From PALSA-693 sp963729695 (GTDB lineage Bacteria > Actinomycetota > Acidimicrobiia > Acidimicrobiales > Palsa-688), in contig CAVSOT010000003.1 in NCBI GenBank assembly GCA_963729695.1, positions 496,001 through 560,000 on the forward strand: a DNA stretch of 64,000 nucleotides. The letters are read 5' to 3'. Positions 55,001 through 63,882 of the stretch are shown piece by piece. The notes below the pieces were generated by a model. The model had not been told where the DNA came from and made no database searches. It saw only the letters and a list, made by a program, of their open reading frames with translations. A program made the translations under genes and the position numbers. How positions within the stretch are numbered: the stretch's first letter is position 1; each line of letters opens with the position of its first letter.

Positions 55001-55902
55001 GCCAGCGCCGCGGGCGGACCTCCGGTCCAGCCGGCCGCCACCCCTGCGATCCCGTGGCTGAGCGTGATGATGCTGAAGTTCGGCGTTCGCGGGGTGGGTA
55101 GGCCGGGATGGCCGTGATAGGTGAGGAAGGGGACGACCCAGAAGGCCTGCGTTCCGGCAAAGACGGCGCCGGCCAGAACGCTCAACAGGACCCGCTTGCC
55201 GAGCAGACGCCAGCCGGGTTCGGCGACGGCGAGGACAAAAAGGTAGCCGGCCATCAAGAGGACGGAGAGATAGGCGGGACGAATGTCGAAGGCCGCGGTG
55301 GCGGCGACCCCCAGGCCCGTGATGATCGCCCACTTGAAGGAGAGGCGGCGCATCGTTCTGATGAAGGCGACCAGGACCAGGCAACTGATCACCTCACCCA
55401 TCACCAGAGGGACCTCACCGTCTCCGTTGATGAGGAAGTACGTGTTCCCCACGAGAAGCAGGGGGGCGATCAGCGCCCACCGGGTGGGGCCCAGGATCTC
55501 GCGAGCGAGCAGCCAGCCCGCCACAGGAAGCAGCACCGCGAAGGGCACGAAATACACGACCTTCTCGATGAGCGTCCAGGAACCGCCCGCGGTGGCGATC
55601 GCCCCATTGACGGCGTACACCGGAAAGCGGAAGGCGTCGAGGAAGCGGTTTTCGCCGGAGAACCCGAGGGTGCTGTCCCACACCGACGGCCACGGGAACC
55701 ACTCGAGGACTCGGGCACGCGACGGCCAGTGCCAGTCGCCCGCAGCCAGGGGCTTGGTGGTGATCCAGGCGTGGCGGATGAGCAGCCCGATGACGGCGAG
55801 CAGCCCAACGACCCGCCACGGCTTGGCCACCAGCCATTCCGTGCGTCGACGCCACGATTCGGCCAGACCCGGCCGCCGCCCCTCTTCGGCGCTTTGGGTC
55901 AT
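52039..55902 (-). CDS. Giant membrane glycosyltransferase-like protein fused to a TPR domain
   Basis: 1287 residues. Residues 1-440 hold about 10-11 TM helices with an early Trp/Asp loop (GDWHWPSRARVLEWFPWPSVWD) and a short GT-C/AftD (DUF3367)-like character. Residues 440-800 are a large external domain, and two or three TMs (about 830-935) follow. At 938-955 a lipoprotein-like signal RRRKAALITATTLMVAAC is embedded, Cys955, followed by about 330 residues of TPR repeats (ACIADYTKALKTYPRLVSAYAGRAACYG, HDLNRALDLDPGDPALLLQRA). The frame is continuous over the junction. The start ATG overlaps the flippase stop (ATGA). Probable polyprenyl-sugar-dependent glycan polymerase (inference). Confidence 0.7.
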   Translation of the reverse strand: MTQSAEEGRRPGLAESWRRRTEWLVAKPWRVVGLLAVIGLLIRHAWITTKPLAAGDWHWPSRARVLEWFPWPSVWDSTLGFSGENRFLDAFRFPVYAVNGAIATAGGSWTLIEKVVYFVPFAVLLPVAGWLLAREILGPTRWALIAPLLLVGNTYFLINGDGEVPLVMGEVISCLVLVAFIRTMRRLSFKWAIITGLGVAATAAFDIRPAYLSVLLMAGYLFVLAVAEPGWRLLGKRVLLSVLAGAVFAGTQAFWVVPFLTYHGHPGLPTPRTPNFSIITLSHGIAGVAAGWTGGPPAALAEAPLNPMFMVLPLLAMIPLLRRKMQPELVWLALAAVICAFLAKTNTPPFGGVYDWMYLHIPGFKLFREGSKFFYPIAIAYAVLIPAALSSMVEVLPRLRGRLRHSLRAVLVASGVLLVVITTSTLLVLERGQLGSTTTPVAQPTSFSQVSALLDADHQAGGVLWFGSPLYEANQKEHRYVITSATHAVTNLTGNITATEVNHRDVLQYYCRVITDPYCYVNQTIFPYLAGMTGASYLIAPGGSDVGHLPHGVTREWLRQQLTAMFGQPTALGAPATQLLVWHIHTTQPAVANYPAVALVDSGPWSLSQVLPALQAMAIPAAYRQSFDRSDFPPAPANLADSVRVIPQVNGGCWATAAGQIGVMAQTDSGAIDVRIAGQAATTTLPLLTRSSRSGWGLYGPITLPAGLTPIAAASAQTPLGPCVQWSQLTAVAFGNHVQTAGPTHAAANGEQLKAPAAATPGPWTELRRLYDPGWRLHGRRPAAVGDGLFNLYNPPHPVTTAKGFGFTFSTLPWEHRGDALTALTVLAALGLIVVFARRERRAPPVPVAPVPLAGRIAPLVGILGVFFIGLTGLAVTLSWFGVPSIAPWTAVTPDPYALDVVFGATALALLGLSLIVRLGERLVSRVAVTVPVFNKARRRKAALITATTLMVAACGGGANSANQALNRAQQAGAPSQQVVGETLDEARLAQQAKRPHACIADYTKALKTYPRLVSAYAGRAACYGSVDAAASVHDLNRALDLDPGDPALLLQRAVADRRSGDLGAAEQDYHSAANAPAATAAEMLQAVDGLIAIDQVAIATQVQQAAVARFPSSPLMQLGAYNLALANGNEDAAGNALDEAGKEAVTSSDVISVLSRRCGYQLSRQQYQVAVATCQRAATLGSDGSGAYDDLAAGLAQLGDLQQAIVAMTNSIGSFQGTVGPNAQPAGVDGFGLAHLFEARGRLYVETHQIPLALADYQQALKAVPPHSPDFVARLKADVAAAKRDQ

Positions 55903-57266
55903 TCCGCCGGTTCGGGTATCACGCGCTCGCTAGAGAACCCACTCCCCGCCTCGGGGAGGGCGTCGCGTTGTCGAGCCCTCTCGGAGACGATGTACATCGC
56001 CAGCATGATAGAGCCGAACACTGCCACGGAGATGTCGCTCACCACCACGACGGTCATAAGAGTTCCATGAAAAAACACCAGCAGGGCGGGTCTGGCGATG
56101 GTCGCCGGTATCAGTATCCAGAGCAGCGTCATCCGGTTGAGCGACTGCTGGGTGTTGACCAAAACCACCACACAACCGATGAGTCCCATCCCCAGCGCGT
56201 ACCAGCCCAGATACCGGTCGCCGGGCACGTAACGGCGCCCGGCGAAATTGAGCAGGATGAAACGCCCGAAGAGCTGGAGACCGAGCGTGCCGATCGCCGT
56301 CATGAGCGCACAGAGCGCCAACGATGCGCCCATGACCCCGAAGGTGCTCCGGTTGCGGGCGTGGCGTTCGGCAACCAGCGGAAAGACCACGGCCACCACC
56401 CCGCCAGTGATGAAGAACACGGAGTTTCCTATGGCCGAGACCACGGAGTACTGACCGCCATCGGTCGTGTTGAAGAAGTGCTCGACGATGATCACATCCG
56501 CGCTGAGAAATACCCCGATGGCCAATGTCGAGGCCACGGCAGTGACGATGAACGGCGCCACTGGTTTCCATCGGAATGGCGTTCGACCCTCGGTGGGATG
56601 GTCAGCCGGGCCGCGTCGGAGCATCGGCCGGACGGCGACCGCGGCGGCTACGAAGGTGGCGATGGCCGAGAGCGTCGTGCCCCACACCACTCCGTACGCA
56701 CCCAGGATGTAGATGAGGGCGACGACCAGCACGACCCGGCTGAGCGTTACCCAAATGTTGAGCCAGCTCCAGGGCCCGAAGCGTTTCTCGCCTTGGAGGC
56801 CCCCGAGCAGCGGCTGGATCGCCAGCATGCACGGCACCGCCACCGCGCCGGCGATGATGTAGCTGACCGGGACTCCGATGTAGTCGCCGAGCAGTGAGCC
56901 GAGGGCGCAGCACAGCAGTCCGACGGCGGCTCCGACCAGGAGCAGCTTGATGGTCACCTCCCGCAGGACGTTGGACCGGACCTGGCCCTCTGGGTCCTCG
57001 GAACGTTCCCGGCTCGTCTGCCAGGCCACCAAGCGCCCGAAGGCGGCAGAGGGGCGCGTCAGCAGTGAGAAGAAGGTGATGACGACGAAGGCCTTGCCGT
57101 AGGAGCCCGGTTTCAAAGCATGACTGGTGATGGACTGGAGCCCGAACCCCAGGGCTCCCGCAATCAGGGTCGAACCGGTTGCCAGCACGTTGTAGCGGAC
57201 GAAGCTGCGCCGCTCCGGAGCGTCGCTGCGTGCGTCCCCCGGGCCGCTTACGGCCGCCTGAACCAT
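55899..57266 (-). CDS. Polysaccharide flippase (MATE/Wzx-like)
   Basis: 455 residues, 12-14 TMs of the MOP superfamily. It begins FVRYNVLATGSTLIAGALGFGLQSITSHALKPGSYGKAFV, and TM pairs such as VVWGTTLSAIATFVAAAVAVRPML and YSVVSAIGNSVFFITGGVVAVVFPLVAERHARN follow, with Arg/Lys on cytoplasmic loops as in Wzx proteins. It should flip lipid-linked oligosaccharide across the membrane for the enzyme encoded next. ATG 57266 is used; a GTG at 57311 would overlap the sulfotransferase by 34 nt. Confidence 0.8.
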   Translation of the reverse strand: MVQAAVSGPGDARSDAPERRSFVRYNVLATGSTLIAGALGFGLQSITSHALKPGSYGKAFVVITFFSLLTRPSAAFGRLVAWQTSRERSEDPEGQVRSNVLREVTIKLLLVGAAVGLLCCALGSLLGDYIGVPVSYIIAGAVAVPCMLAIQPLLGGLQGEKRFGPWSWLNIWVTLSRVVLVVALIYILGAYGVVWGTTLSAIATFVAAAVAVRPMLRRGPADHPTEGRTPFRWKPVAPFIVTAVASTLAIGVFLSADVIIVEHFFNTTDGGQYSVVSAIGNSVFFITGGVVAVVFPLVAERHARNRSTFGVMGASLALCALMTAIGTLGLQLFGRFILLNFAGRRYVPGDRYLGWYALGMGLIGCVVVLVNTQQSLNRMTLLWILIPATIARPALLVFFHGTLMTVVVVSDISVAVFGSIMLAMYIVSERARQRDALPEAGSGFSSERVIPEPAE

Positions 57267-57277
57267 CGTGCCACTCG

Positions 57278-58243
57278 CTACGGATTCCCGTGTTCCGGTT
57301 CGCGGATCCACCCCGCTCGCGGAAACTGCTGCAGGACGTTGGTGATCTCGTCGACCTCATCGTCGGTCAATCGGCCCCGCCACCGGTTGGGCTGCTCAGC
57401 GGTGACACGTTGTGGTTTCAAACCCACCCCAGGCCGGTTGGATTCGTGGATGAACGCCTCCACGTCCGTTGACCAGGGGAGCCCGACGCGATCGCAGACC
57501 TGGTGGATGTTGGCGACTGGGTCGGCGCAGAGCCACTCGTGGTCGACGAGCAGCCAGTCGTCATGCCGATCGAGGGAGTCCCCAACCGCAGTGGTGAGCA
57601 GCCCGACCTGCCACGCGATCTTGGTGAGCTCTGACGCGTCGGGTCCTGGAGGATTGCCGGTGAACCGGTCTCGATAGCGTTGGAGCAGCGCTGGGCGGGT
57701 CGTCAGATCGAATCCGGGGATCTGCAGCTCCCGCCAACTCGAGACCACGTTGAACGGGTGCCGTTGCAGCACGATGACCTTGGGCTCGTAGTGGTCCACC
57801 AGCCAGTCGAGGGAGAAGGCGCCATAGATCGTTTTCACCGCGGTCCGTTCGGGGCCGCCTGGCAGGGCCATGAGCACTCGGGAAGACCCGCGTATGAGGT
57901 GGTTCCGAAGGCCGGGCGGCAGCTTGAGCGCAGTCCTGGCCGCGGTCAGCCTCCAGCCCCGGCGCCTGGGGAGACGCCCCGCGAATACCACGTCCCACAG
58001 CGGCTCGTAGAGCCCCCGATTCACGTCCGTGTCAATGATCGGGTACGGGCCGTAGCCGCTGCGCCCAACCGGTCGTACGCCCGTGGGGTCAGCGTCGATG
58101 TTGTCGGGCTCGTAGTAATGGCGCGTGCCCGGGGTCCGGGCGAAAGCCCGGATGAGCCACGACGTCCCGGACCGAGCGATCCCTGCGAGTAGCACGCGGT
58201 CGGCCCGGCCCGGGATCACCCCGACGTCGTCGACGACAGACAT
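57278..58243 (-). CDS. PAPS-dependent sulfotransferase family protein
   Basis: 321 residues. 5'-phosphosulfate-binding loop GIARSGTSWLIRAF (21-34), the 3'-phosphate segment VIVLQRHPFNVVSSW (RHPxNxxxS) and a C-terminal WRGRLTDDEVDEIT. It transfers sulfate from PAPS to a hydroxyl or amine, here probably on the surface glycan made by the neighbouring genes. ATG 58243 overlaps the upstream GT gene by 28 nt. Confidence 0.85.
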   Translation of the reverse strand: MSVVDDVGVIPGRADRVLLAGIARSGTSWLIRAFARTPGTRHYYEPDNIDADPTGVRPVGRSGYGPYPIIDTDVNRGLYEPLWDVVFAGRLPRRRGWRLTAARTALKLPPGLRNHLIRGSSRVLMALPGGPERTAVKTIYGAFSLDWLVDHYEPKVIVLQRHPFNVVSSWRELQIPGFDLTTRPALLQRYRDRFTGNPPGPDASELTKIAWQVGLLTTAVGDSLDRHDDWLLVDHEWLCADPVANIHQVCDRVGLPWSTDVEAFIHESNRPGVGLKPQRVTAEQPNRWRGRLTDDEVDEITNVLQQFPRAGWIREPEHGNP

Positions 58244-60234
58244 TCCAACACCTTCTTCCACTGCGCAGCGATGTGTTTCCGACCGTGATGCCGGTCCAGC
58301 CATTCCTGCTCCGACCGGGCTCGCTCATTGGCATCGGGCGCCGATTCCTCACTCCGCAAGAGCCCTTCAACCAGGCCGGCGAAGTCCTCGAGCGGCGCCG
58401 CGTACAGCCCCGGTGCGCCCTCCACCCCTTCGAATGCGGTGGCAGTCCCGGCGACCCGCTTCCCGTGGGCCAAGTAGTGCAGGACCTTGGTCTTCACCCC
58501 GGCGCCGGCGGACAGGGGCGCCAGGCAGAAATCCGCCGCGGCCACGACCTCGTCGGCGTCCTCCACGGCACCAAGTCCGACCACTGCGGCCCCTCGGCCG
58601 GGAGGTCTGCTCAAGATGTCGCTGTCCGGGCCGCACAATACGATAGTGACCTCGTCGGGAAGCTGAGGGGCCAGCTGGTCCACGATCCACCTTGCCGCGG
58701 CCGCGTTGTGCTTGGCCCGTAAGGTCCCCAGGAACACCAGCACCGGTCCGGGGAAGTGGCGACCGAGCCGGGACTCCAGCGCTCGTCGGGACGCGGCGGG
58801 GTCCCGGGGCGTGGCCAGCACGGCGTGGTCGACGACCGCCAGCTTGGTGCGGAGGGCCGGGTGGGTTGCCCGCCAGGTCTCCGCCTCCTCCTCGCCGATA
58901 GCGATGGCGAGCGTACAGCGGTGAGCGGCCCACCTCTCGAGGAGGAACCAGACGGCGAGCTTGGCCCGGTTGGCGACGGAGCCGGGCAGGCGGCGGTAGT
59001 GGAGGGTCTGGCATTCGTTGGTGTCCCACACCAGCGGCACCGTGATGCGCGCCGCGGCGATGGCAGGCATGAACATGGCGTTGGTGATCAGCACCATCGT
59101 GTTGCTGGCGGCCTCCGCCCGAATCAACCGAACCAGTTCGGGCGAAAACCCCTTCACCGGTTTCGACAGGGGCACCCGCAGCCGCGCCGCCCAGGTGGGA
59201 GTCTCGCCAGGAGCAGGCTCGCGCGTGCTCACCACGGTCATCGGCACCCCGAGCTCGGCGAAGGTCTCGGCCGTCAGGCGGGCCCGGGTTTGGACGCCAC
59301 CGTCGGCGCGCTGCACGGAGCCGAAGGTCAGCATGAGCGGGCGAATGTCGTCGCGGGCCGCGTCCTGGTTTTGGTAGACCTCGCCGAAGCGGTCGGCTGA
59401 TCGCCGCAGAACGTACTGCTCGGCGGCCACCTGGAGGACCGCTCCCAGGTCCACGGCCTTCAGCACGAACATGCCCGGTGTCATCACGGGGTGACGGATC
59501 AGCGTGCGCCAGTGGCGCAAGAACGCCGATCGGAGCACGGGGTTCGCCCGGTCCAGCGCCGACCCGCGGTGCTTGCGTAGGTAGCGCAAATAGCCGGGCG
59601 CGTAATAGCGACGTTTGACAAAACAGCCCGGCAGGGTGGTGCGGCCTTCGTCGTGGTGGATGATGGCATCGGTGCGTGGAACGGTTGTCCCAGCGGTGAT
59701 GCGGCGGGACAGATCCCAATCCTCGGGCCCATTCAGCGCGAGATCGAAGCCGCCCACTGCGAAGAAGTCGGACCGCTTGTAGATGCGGGCCGCCTCGACG
59801 GTGTCGTCGCCGGTGTAGCACTGCCGTTCGAGCATCCGGCACTTCGTCCAGAAGCCCTCGCCGAAGGACCGCTCGGGGATGACCACTCCTCGCACGCCCG
59901 CTTGCTGCAGCGCCAGCGCGCCGTCCGCGAGCACTTGATCTTCGAGGACCATGTCCGAGTCGATGAACACCAGAACCTCGCCGCGCGAAAGTTCCGCTCC
60001 GTAGTTCCTCTGCGCGCTCCGCTCTGGACCTTTGGTCGCGACGATGTCGCTGTAGCGGTCGGCAATATCCACGGTGTCATCGCTCGAGTTGTTGTCCACC
60101 ACGATCAGCTCGACGTCGGGATGCGCCTGCCGGCGGATACTGGCCAGGCACGCTTCGAGCGTCCGGGCCGAGTTTCGAGTGGTGACGATTACCGAAACGC
60201 AATGCGTGAGCCGATCCGCGGTGCCCGTCACCAT
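58216..60234 (-). CDS. Double-domain glycosyltransferase (GT2 + GT4)
   Basis: 672 residues. N-terminal GT2: VSVIVTTRNSARTLEACLASI, VVDNNSSDDTVDIA, DXD = Asp92-Ser-Asp94 (FIDSDMVL), ERSFGEGFWTKCR and GPEDWDLSRRI. After about 330 a GT-B GT4/GT1 domain begins (MLTFGSVQRADGGVQTRA) and ends with LGAVEDADEVVAAADFCLAPLSAGAGVKTKVLHYLAHGKRVAGT, the usual nucleotide-sugar-binding end. Two sequential transfers by one protein are likely. ATG 60234 overlaps the next gene end by 7 nt. Alternative start upstream is unsupported. Confidence 0.85.
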   Translation of the reverse strand: MVTGTADRLTHCVSVIVTTRNSARTLEACLASIRRQAHPDVELIVVDNNSSDDTVDIADRYSDIVATKGPERSAQRNYGAELSRGEVLVFIDSDMVLEDQVLADGALALQQAGVRGVVIPERSFGEGFWTKCRMLERQCYTGDDTVEAARIYKRSDFFAVGGFDLALNGPEDWDLSRRITAGTTVPRTDAIIHHDEGRTTLPGCFVKRRYYAPGYLRYLRKHRGSALDRANPVLRSAFLRHWRTLIRHPVMTPGMFVLKAVDLGAVLQVAAEQYVLRRSADRFGEVYQNQDAARDDIRPLMLTFGSVQRADGGVQTRARLTAETFAELGVPMTVVSTREPAPGETPTWAARLRVPLSKPVKGFSPELVRLIRAEAASNTMVLITNAMFMPAIAAARITVPLVWDTNECQTLHYRRLPGSVANRAKLAVWFLLERWAAHRCTLAIAIGEEEAETWRATHPALRTKLAVVDHAVLATPRDPAASRRALESRLGRHFPGPVLVFLGTLRAKHNAAAARWIVDQLAPQLPDEVTIVLCGPDSDILSRPPGRGAAVVGLGAVEDADEVVAAADFCLAPLSAGAGVKTKVLHYLAHGKRVAGTATAFEGVEGAPGLYAAPLEDFAGLVEGLLRSEESAPDANERARSEQEWLDRHHGRKHIAAQWKKVLECLSSTTSG

Positions 60235-62426
60235 CCGAACCACTGTCCTGTCGCCGTGGCCAGGGCCGGCCGCTTCTCGCCATCGGTCTTTTCCATCCCG
60301 ATCTGGTCGGCGACGAGAGCTGCGAATTTCGACGCGCTCTCGTCCCAGGTGTGGCGAGCGGCCCACTCCACCCCTTCGGAGCCCATGGCGAGGCGCTTCT
60401 CGGGGTCTTGCAACAGCGACACGATGGCGTCGGCGAGCGCGACTTCGTCGCCGTGGGGCACCAGTAGTCCGGTTACGCCATCGCGAACCGATTCCCGCAG
60501 CCCGGAGACATTCGATGCCACCACCGGCAGCCCCCTCGCACTGGCTTCCATGCACACCACGCCCCACCCTTCAAAAGAGGACGGGCAGGCGGCAACCCAG
60601 GCGCTGGCCGCGATCTCGTCACGCACGCGGCTGGTCACGTAGCCATGAAAACGCACGCAACCGGCCATCCCGGTGAGCCACGCCAGGCGCTCCAGCCGGT
60701 GCCGGTCCGGACCCTGACCGACGATGTCGACGTGCAGCCCGGGCACCCTGCTCACGATCCGAGGCAGCGATCGGATCAGAACGTCGACCGACTTCTGCGG
60801 CTTGAGTCGACCCATGTGCAGGATGGTCGGATGGGGCGAGCGAGGCACCGATGTCTCCTGCGGGGGCACCACGCCGTTGGTCACGATGGTGACGCGGGCC
60901 GGGTCGAAACCGAGGCCGATCAAGTCGGTGCGTGTGCCCTCTGAGACCGCCACCACCTGAGTGCCGCGATAGACGCGGGGCATGAACGAGCCCTCCAACC
61001 AGAGGGCGAACCAGCGGAGGAGAGGCGGGAGCTGGGTCCGGAAAATCTCCTGGTGCACGTGGTGCACGACGAGCACGGTGGGCAAGCGGCTGTAAAGCGG
61101 CGAGAAAAACGGAACGCCGTTTTCGCAGTCGACGATGACGTCGTAGCGGCCCCGGAGGCGGAGAAGATAGGTCAGGGCGGCCCGGGGATACAGCGTCAAG
61201 CGCCCACCGACTCGGTAGAAATGGATCCGGTCGATCACCTGGTGACGAGGGCTGCCCGTGTGGCGCTGGGTGAGCCAGGCCACGTCCATGCCGGCCGCGG
61301 CCCAGCGCCGGGCGATCTCGTGCATGTACGTTTCGGCTCCCCCCGTCCACGGGTGCGTCACATCCCGCCAGTTGAGGATCAATACCCGGAGGGGTGATTC
61401 GCGTTCACGCGGTGGGGAGATCTCCGAGCTGCCGCCGAAGTAGCCCCGCGCGAACGTGAGACCGAACACCGTCAGCACGATGGGTAGGGCGAAGCAGGCC
61501 ATCAAACGATCGAAGGGTCCGCCCGGGGCGCGTAGCCCGAGGGTCAAGGGCGCCATCGCCGCGGCCAGGTAGATCGCCGCCGCGACCAACAGGGCCAACC
61601 AGACGGCCCCGATCCCGAGGGCGATGCTGGCCGCAGCCACGAAGATGACCAACACCAGGGACGGGATGGCGTACGGAAGGAGCGGGGCCACCTCGGGAAG
61701 TCGGTGGGCCAGGTTGCCCCGAGATTTCCCGTAGTCAGCGACGTCGCGGAGCAACGGTCCAGGGAAGCGGGGTGCAGGGGCGCTCAAGGCCAGTCCGGGA
61801 TCCGAGATCACCTTGCCATTGAGCAGGCTCCGGACTTTGTAACAGAGGCGGACGCTGGCGCTGCCTTCCCCGATCGGCGTCTGGAACCCACCGACCGCGC
61901 GAAAGGCGTCGGCCCGCACAACCAGGTTCGACCAACCCACCTCCCGGACTTCTCGGCGCTTGGCCATGCGGGCGTTGTGGGCGGCCGGGGTGGCCCGGAG
62001 ATAGTGGGTCATCACCAGGGCGCCCACCCGCTCGCCGGTCCGTGACCCCTGCGGGATGACGGGTCCGCCGACGATCATCACGTCGGAGCCGTCGAAGGCC
62101 TGCTGGGCCTTGGTGGCCCACTCGGGCGACGGGGTGACGTGCCGGTCCAGGAAGGCAACCAGGTCTCCGACCGCGTGCTGGGCGGCCCTGTCATAGCAGT
62201 CGGCTTTGCCCCCGGAGTTGGCCACTACCACGTCGATGTCCAGCGGCGCGTCAGGCCAGGGCTCACGACAAGAAGCGATCACTTGCCCGTTGACTGCCGC
62301 AGCTGCCGCTCGCACTTCCCGGAGGTAGGCGGGGAGTTGCGGATCCGCCGGCTCCACTTGGACGATCACGCTCAACGACGGGCGACGTCCAGGTCCATGC
62401 CCGCCTTCTACCCCCTCGTTCGACAT
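60228..62426 (-). CDS. Double-domain glycosyltransferase with TM segments (degenerate GT2 + GT4)
   Basis: 732 residues. The N-terminal GT2-like domain (1-245) has VVVANSGGKADCYDRAAQHAVGDLVAFLDRH: the position of the DXD motif reads DRH (94-96), so catalysis is doubtful. Two or three TMs lie at 250-345. A GT4 domain follows (372-725): LILNWRDVTHPWTGGAETYMHEIARRW, VVHHVHQEIFRTQLPP, HMGRLKPQKSVDVLIRSLP and the EGWGVVCMEASARGLPVVAS nucleotide-sugar motif. ATG 62426 follows CAGGAG at 5 nt; the frame is open from 62525. First gene of the 62.4-52.0 kb operon. Confidence 0.85.
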   Translation of the reverse strand: MSNEGVEGGHGPGRRPSLSVIVQVEPADPQLPAYLREVRAAAAAVNGQVIASCREPWPDAPLDIDVVVANSGGKADCYDRAAQHAVGDLVAFLDRHVTPSPEWATKAQQAFDGSDVMIVGGPVIPQGSRTGERVGALVMTHYLRATPAAHNARMAKRREVREVGWSNLVVRADAFRAVGGFQTPIGEGSASVRLCYKVRSLLNGKVISDPGLALSAPAPRFPGPLLRDVADYGKSRGNLAHRLPEVAPLLPYAIPSLVLVIFVAAASIALGIGAVWLALLVAAAIYLAAAMAPLTLGLRAPGGPFDRLMACFALPIVLTVFGLTFARGYFGGSSEISPPRERESPLRVLILNWRDVTHPWTGGAETYMHEIARRWAAAGMDVAWLTQRHTGSPRHQVIDRIHFYRVGGRLTLYPRAALTYLLRLRGRYDVIVDCENGVPFFSPLYSRLPTVLVVHHVHQEIFRTQLPPLLRWFALWLEGSFMPRVYRGTQVVAVSEGTRTDLIGLGFDPARVTIVTNGVVPPQETSVPRSPHPTILHMGRLKPQKSVDVLIRSLPRIVSRVPGLHVDIVGQGPDRHRLERLAWLTGMAGCVRFHGYVTSRVRDEIAASAWVAACPSSFEGWGVVCMEASARGLPVVASNVSGLRESVRDGVTGLLVPHGDEVALADAIVSLLQDPEKRLAMGSEGVEWAARHTWDESASKFAALVADQIGMEKTDGEKRPALATATGQWFGW

Positions 62427-62667
62427 CCGTGCTCCTGGCGACAGACCGTCGAGCACAAGCCCCTCCTCCGAACCCCTCTCATTTGGCGCCGAACCACAAC
62501 GCTGTGGGATCGAACTCGTCATCACTCATTCGTTTTGCGTTCGTTGACGATCGCGCAGCCAGCGACACTGTAGCCGAGTTGTCCCATCCGCGGAAATAGA
62601 AAGGGAGTTGTTATCACGATTGTTACAAACCGGCTACGGAGCGTTCAGATTGTCGAGGGGGCGGGCG

Positions 62668-63882
62668 TCAGGAGCAGGTGACGCCCTGGAGACCCTCGAT
62701 ATGCCCCGGTCCCAGGCACTGGATCGGCCCGACCGAGGATCCGACCACGGTGATGCCGTCGAGGGCCTGGCTCGGGATGATCTGGATCGCTTCCAGCTTG
62801 CTGGCCTCGATCCGCAGCTGCTCGACGTCTCCTACACGGAGGGTGGTCGACGGGCCGCCGAGCATCTGTTCGTGCACGATGCTCGAAGCGCTCACCATGT
62901 AGCCCTTGGGTGAGGATTGGAACCTCCCGCCCGACCCGTAGGTGGTCACGTCCTCGATCAGGAGGTTGCTCGCCGGCGGGGTGACGATGTACGGCTGGGC
63001 GCCCGCCGCAATTGGGCCCGGGTGGAAGGTGAGCCCGTCCAGCGTGACGCCGCGGTCGATGTACAGCGCCACCCCGTTACCGGTGTCGGTCACGTTGGAA
63101 ATGGTGTCGTTCTCCTGGCAGGAGATGTCGAGGTCCACGGCTCCGGCGTTCCCGCGGCCGACGATGAGGAGGTCCCGAACGGTGTTGTTGCCGTGGTGAT
63201 GGGTCGCCAGGTTGGTGTGGTTGCAGATGTCGAGCACACGCAGGCCGAACTGGTCCTTGTTGTAATCGTGACTGCTTCGGGGGCCGAGGATCACGTCGTC
63301 GCTGATGGTGGTGTTGTTGCCGAAGTCGAGGATGGTGGTGCCGCCGTCGTAGGTGGCACTATCCAGGGTGAGACCCGAGATCGTCGAACCATCGCCCCCG
63401 CCCGGCTGTCCGTTCCCGCCTGTCCTGATCTCGAAAATTCCCTGCCCCTGGCTGTACCCGTTCTTGGCTCCGACCTCCTGCACGATGGTGGTTCGAGAAG
63501 CGCCCGCGCCCAGGATGTTGACGGCGTGCTCGCTAAGCACGAAGGCCGCGTCGCCCTTTGTCTTCTGGTCGAGCAGGTACCGTCCGGCGGGGAAATAGAC
63601 CGTCGCTCCTGGCGACTGCTCGGCTGCGCTGAGGGCGTCGCGGATGGCGCTGGTCGAATCTCGAGATCCGGTCGGATCGGCGCCGTACTTGGTGACCACG
63701 AACGCATTCGCCGGAGGCGAGCTCTCACCTGGTGAGGTCGACGTCCCAATCGATGAGGTGGTGGAGGAAGGAGCGGTCGTCGGCGGGCTGGCGCTCGGAT
63801 GGTGCGACGACCCGCACGCGGCGAGGAGCAAGGTGGCGACCACCGAAGGCCCCACTAGCCGGCGAAGTCGCCGGGCCCCCAT
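62668..63882 (-). CDS. Beta-helix lipoprotein, third paralogue
   Basis: 404 residues. Lipobox LLLAAC (Cys23), Ser/Thr/Pro-rich linker (24-60), then a beta-helix opening FVVTKYGADPTGSRDSTSAIRDALSAAEQ and containing NTVRDLLIVGRG, DTISNVTDTG and YIDRGVTLDGLTFHPGP. The tail IQCLGPGHIEGLQGVTCS has a Cys pair. It lies upstream of the glycan operon in the same direction but 242 nt away. The frame is open to 63978; ATG 63882 is used because it creates the signal peptide. Confidence 0.75.
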   Translation of the reverse strand: MGARRLRRLVGPSVVATLLLAACGSSHHPSASPPTTAPSSTTSSIGTSTSPGESSPPANAFVVTKYGADPTGSRDSTSAIRDALSAAEQSPGATVYFPAGRYLLDQKTKGDAAFVLSEHAVNILGAGASRTTIVQEVGAKNGYSQGQGIFEIRTGGNGQPGGGDGSTISGLTLDSATYDGGTTILDFGNNTTISDDVILGPRSSHDYNKDQFGLRVLDICNHTNLATHHHGNNTVRDLLIVGRGNAGAVDLDISCQENDTISNVTDTGNGVALYIDRGVTLDGLTFHPGPIAAGAQPYIVTPPASNLLIEDVTTYGSGGRFQSSPKGYMVSASSIVHEQMLGGPSTTLRVGDVEQLRIEASKLEAIQIIPSQALDGITVVGSSVGPIQCLGPGHIEGLQGVTCS

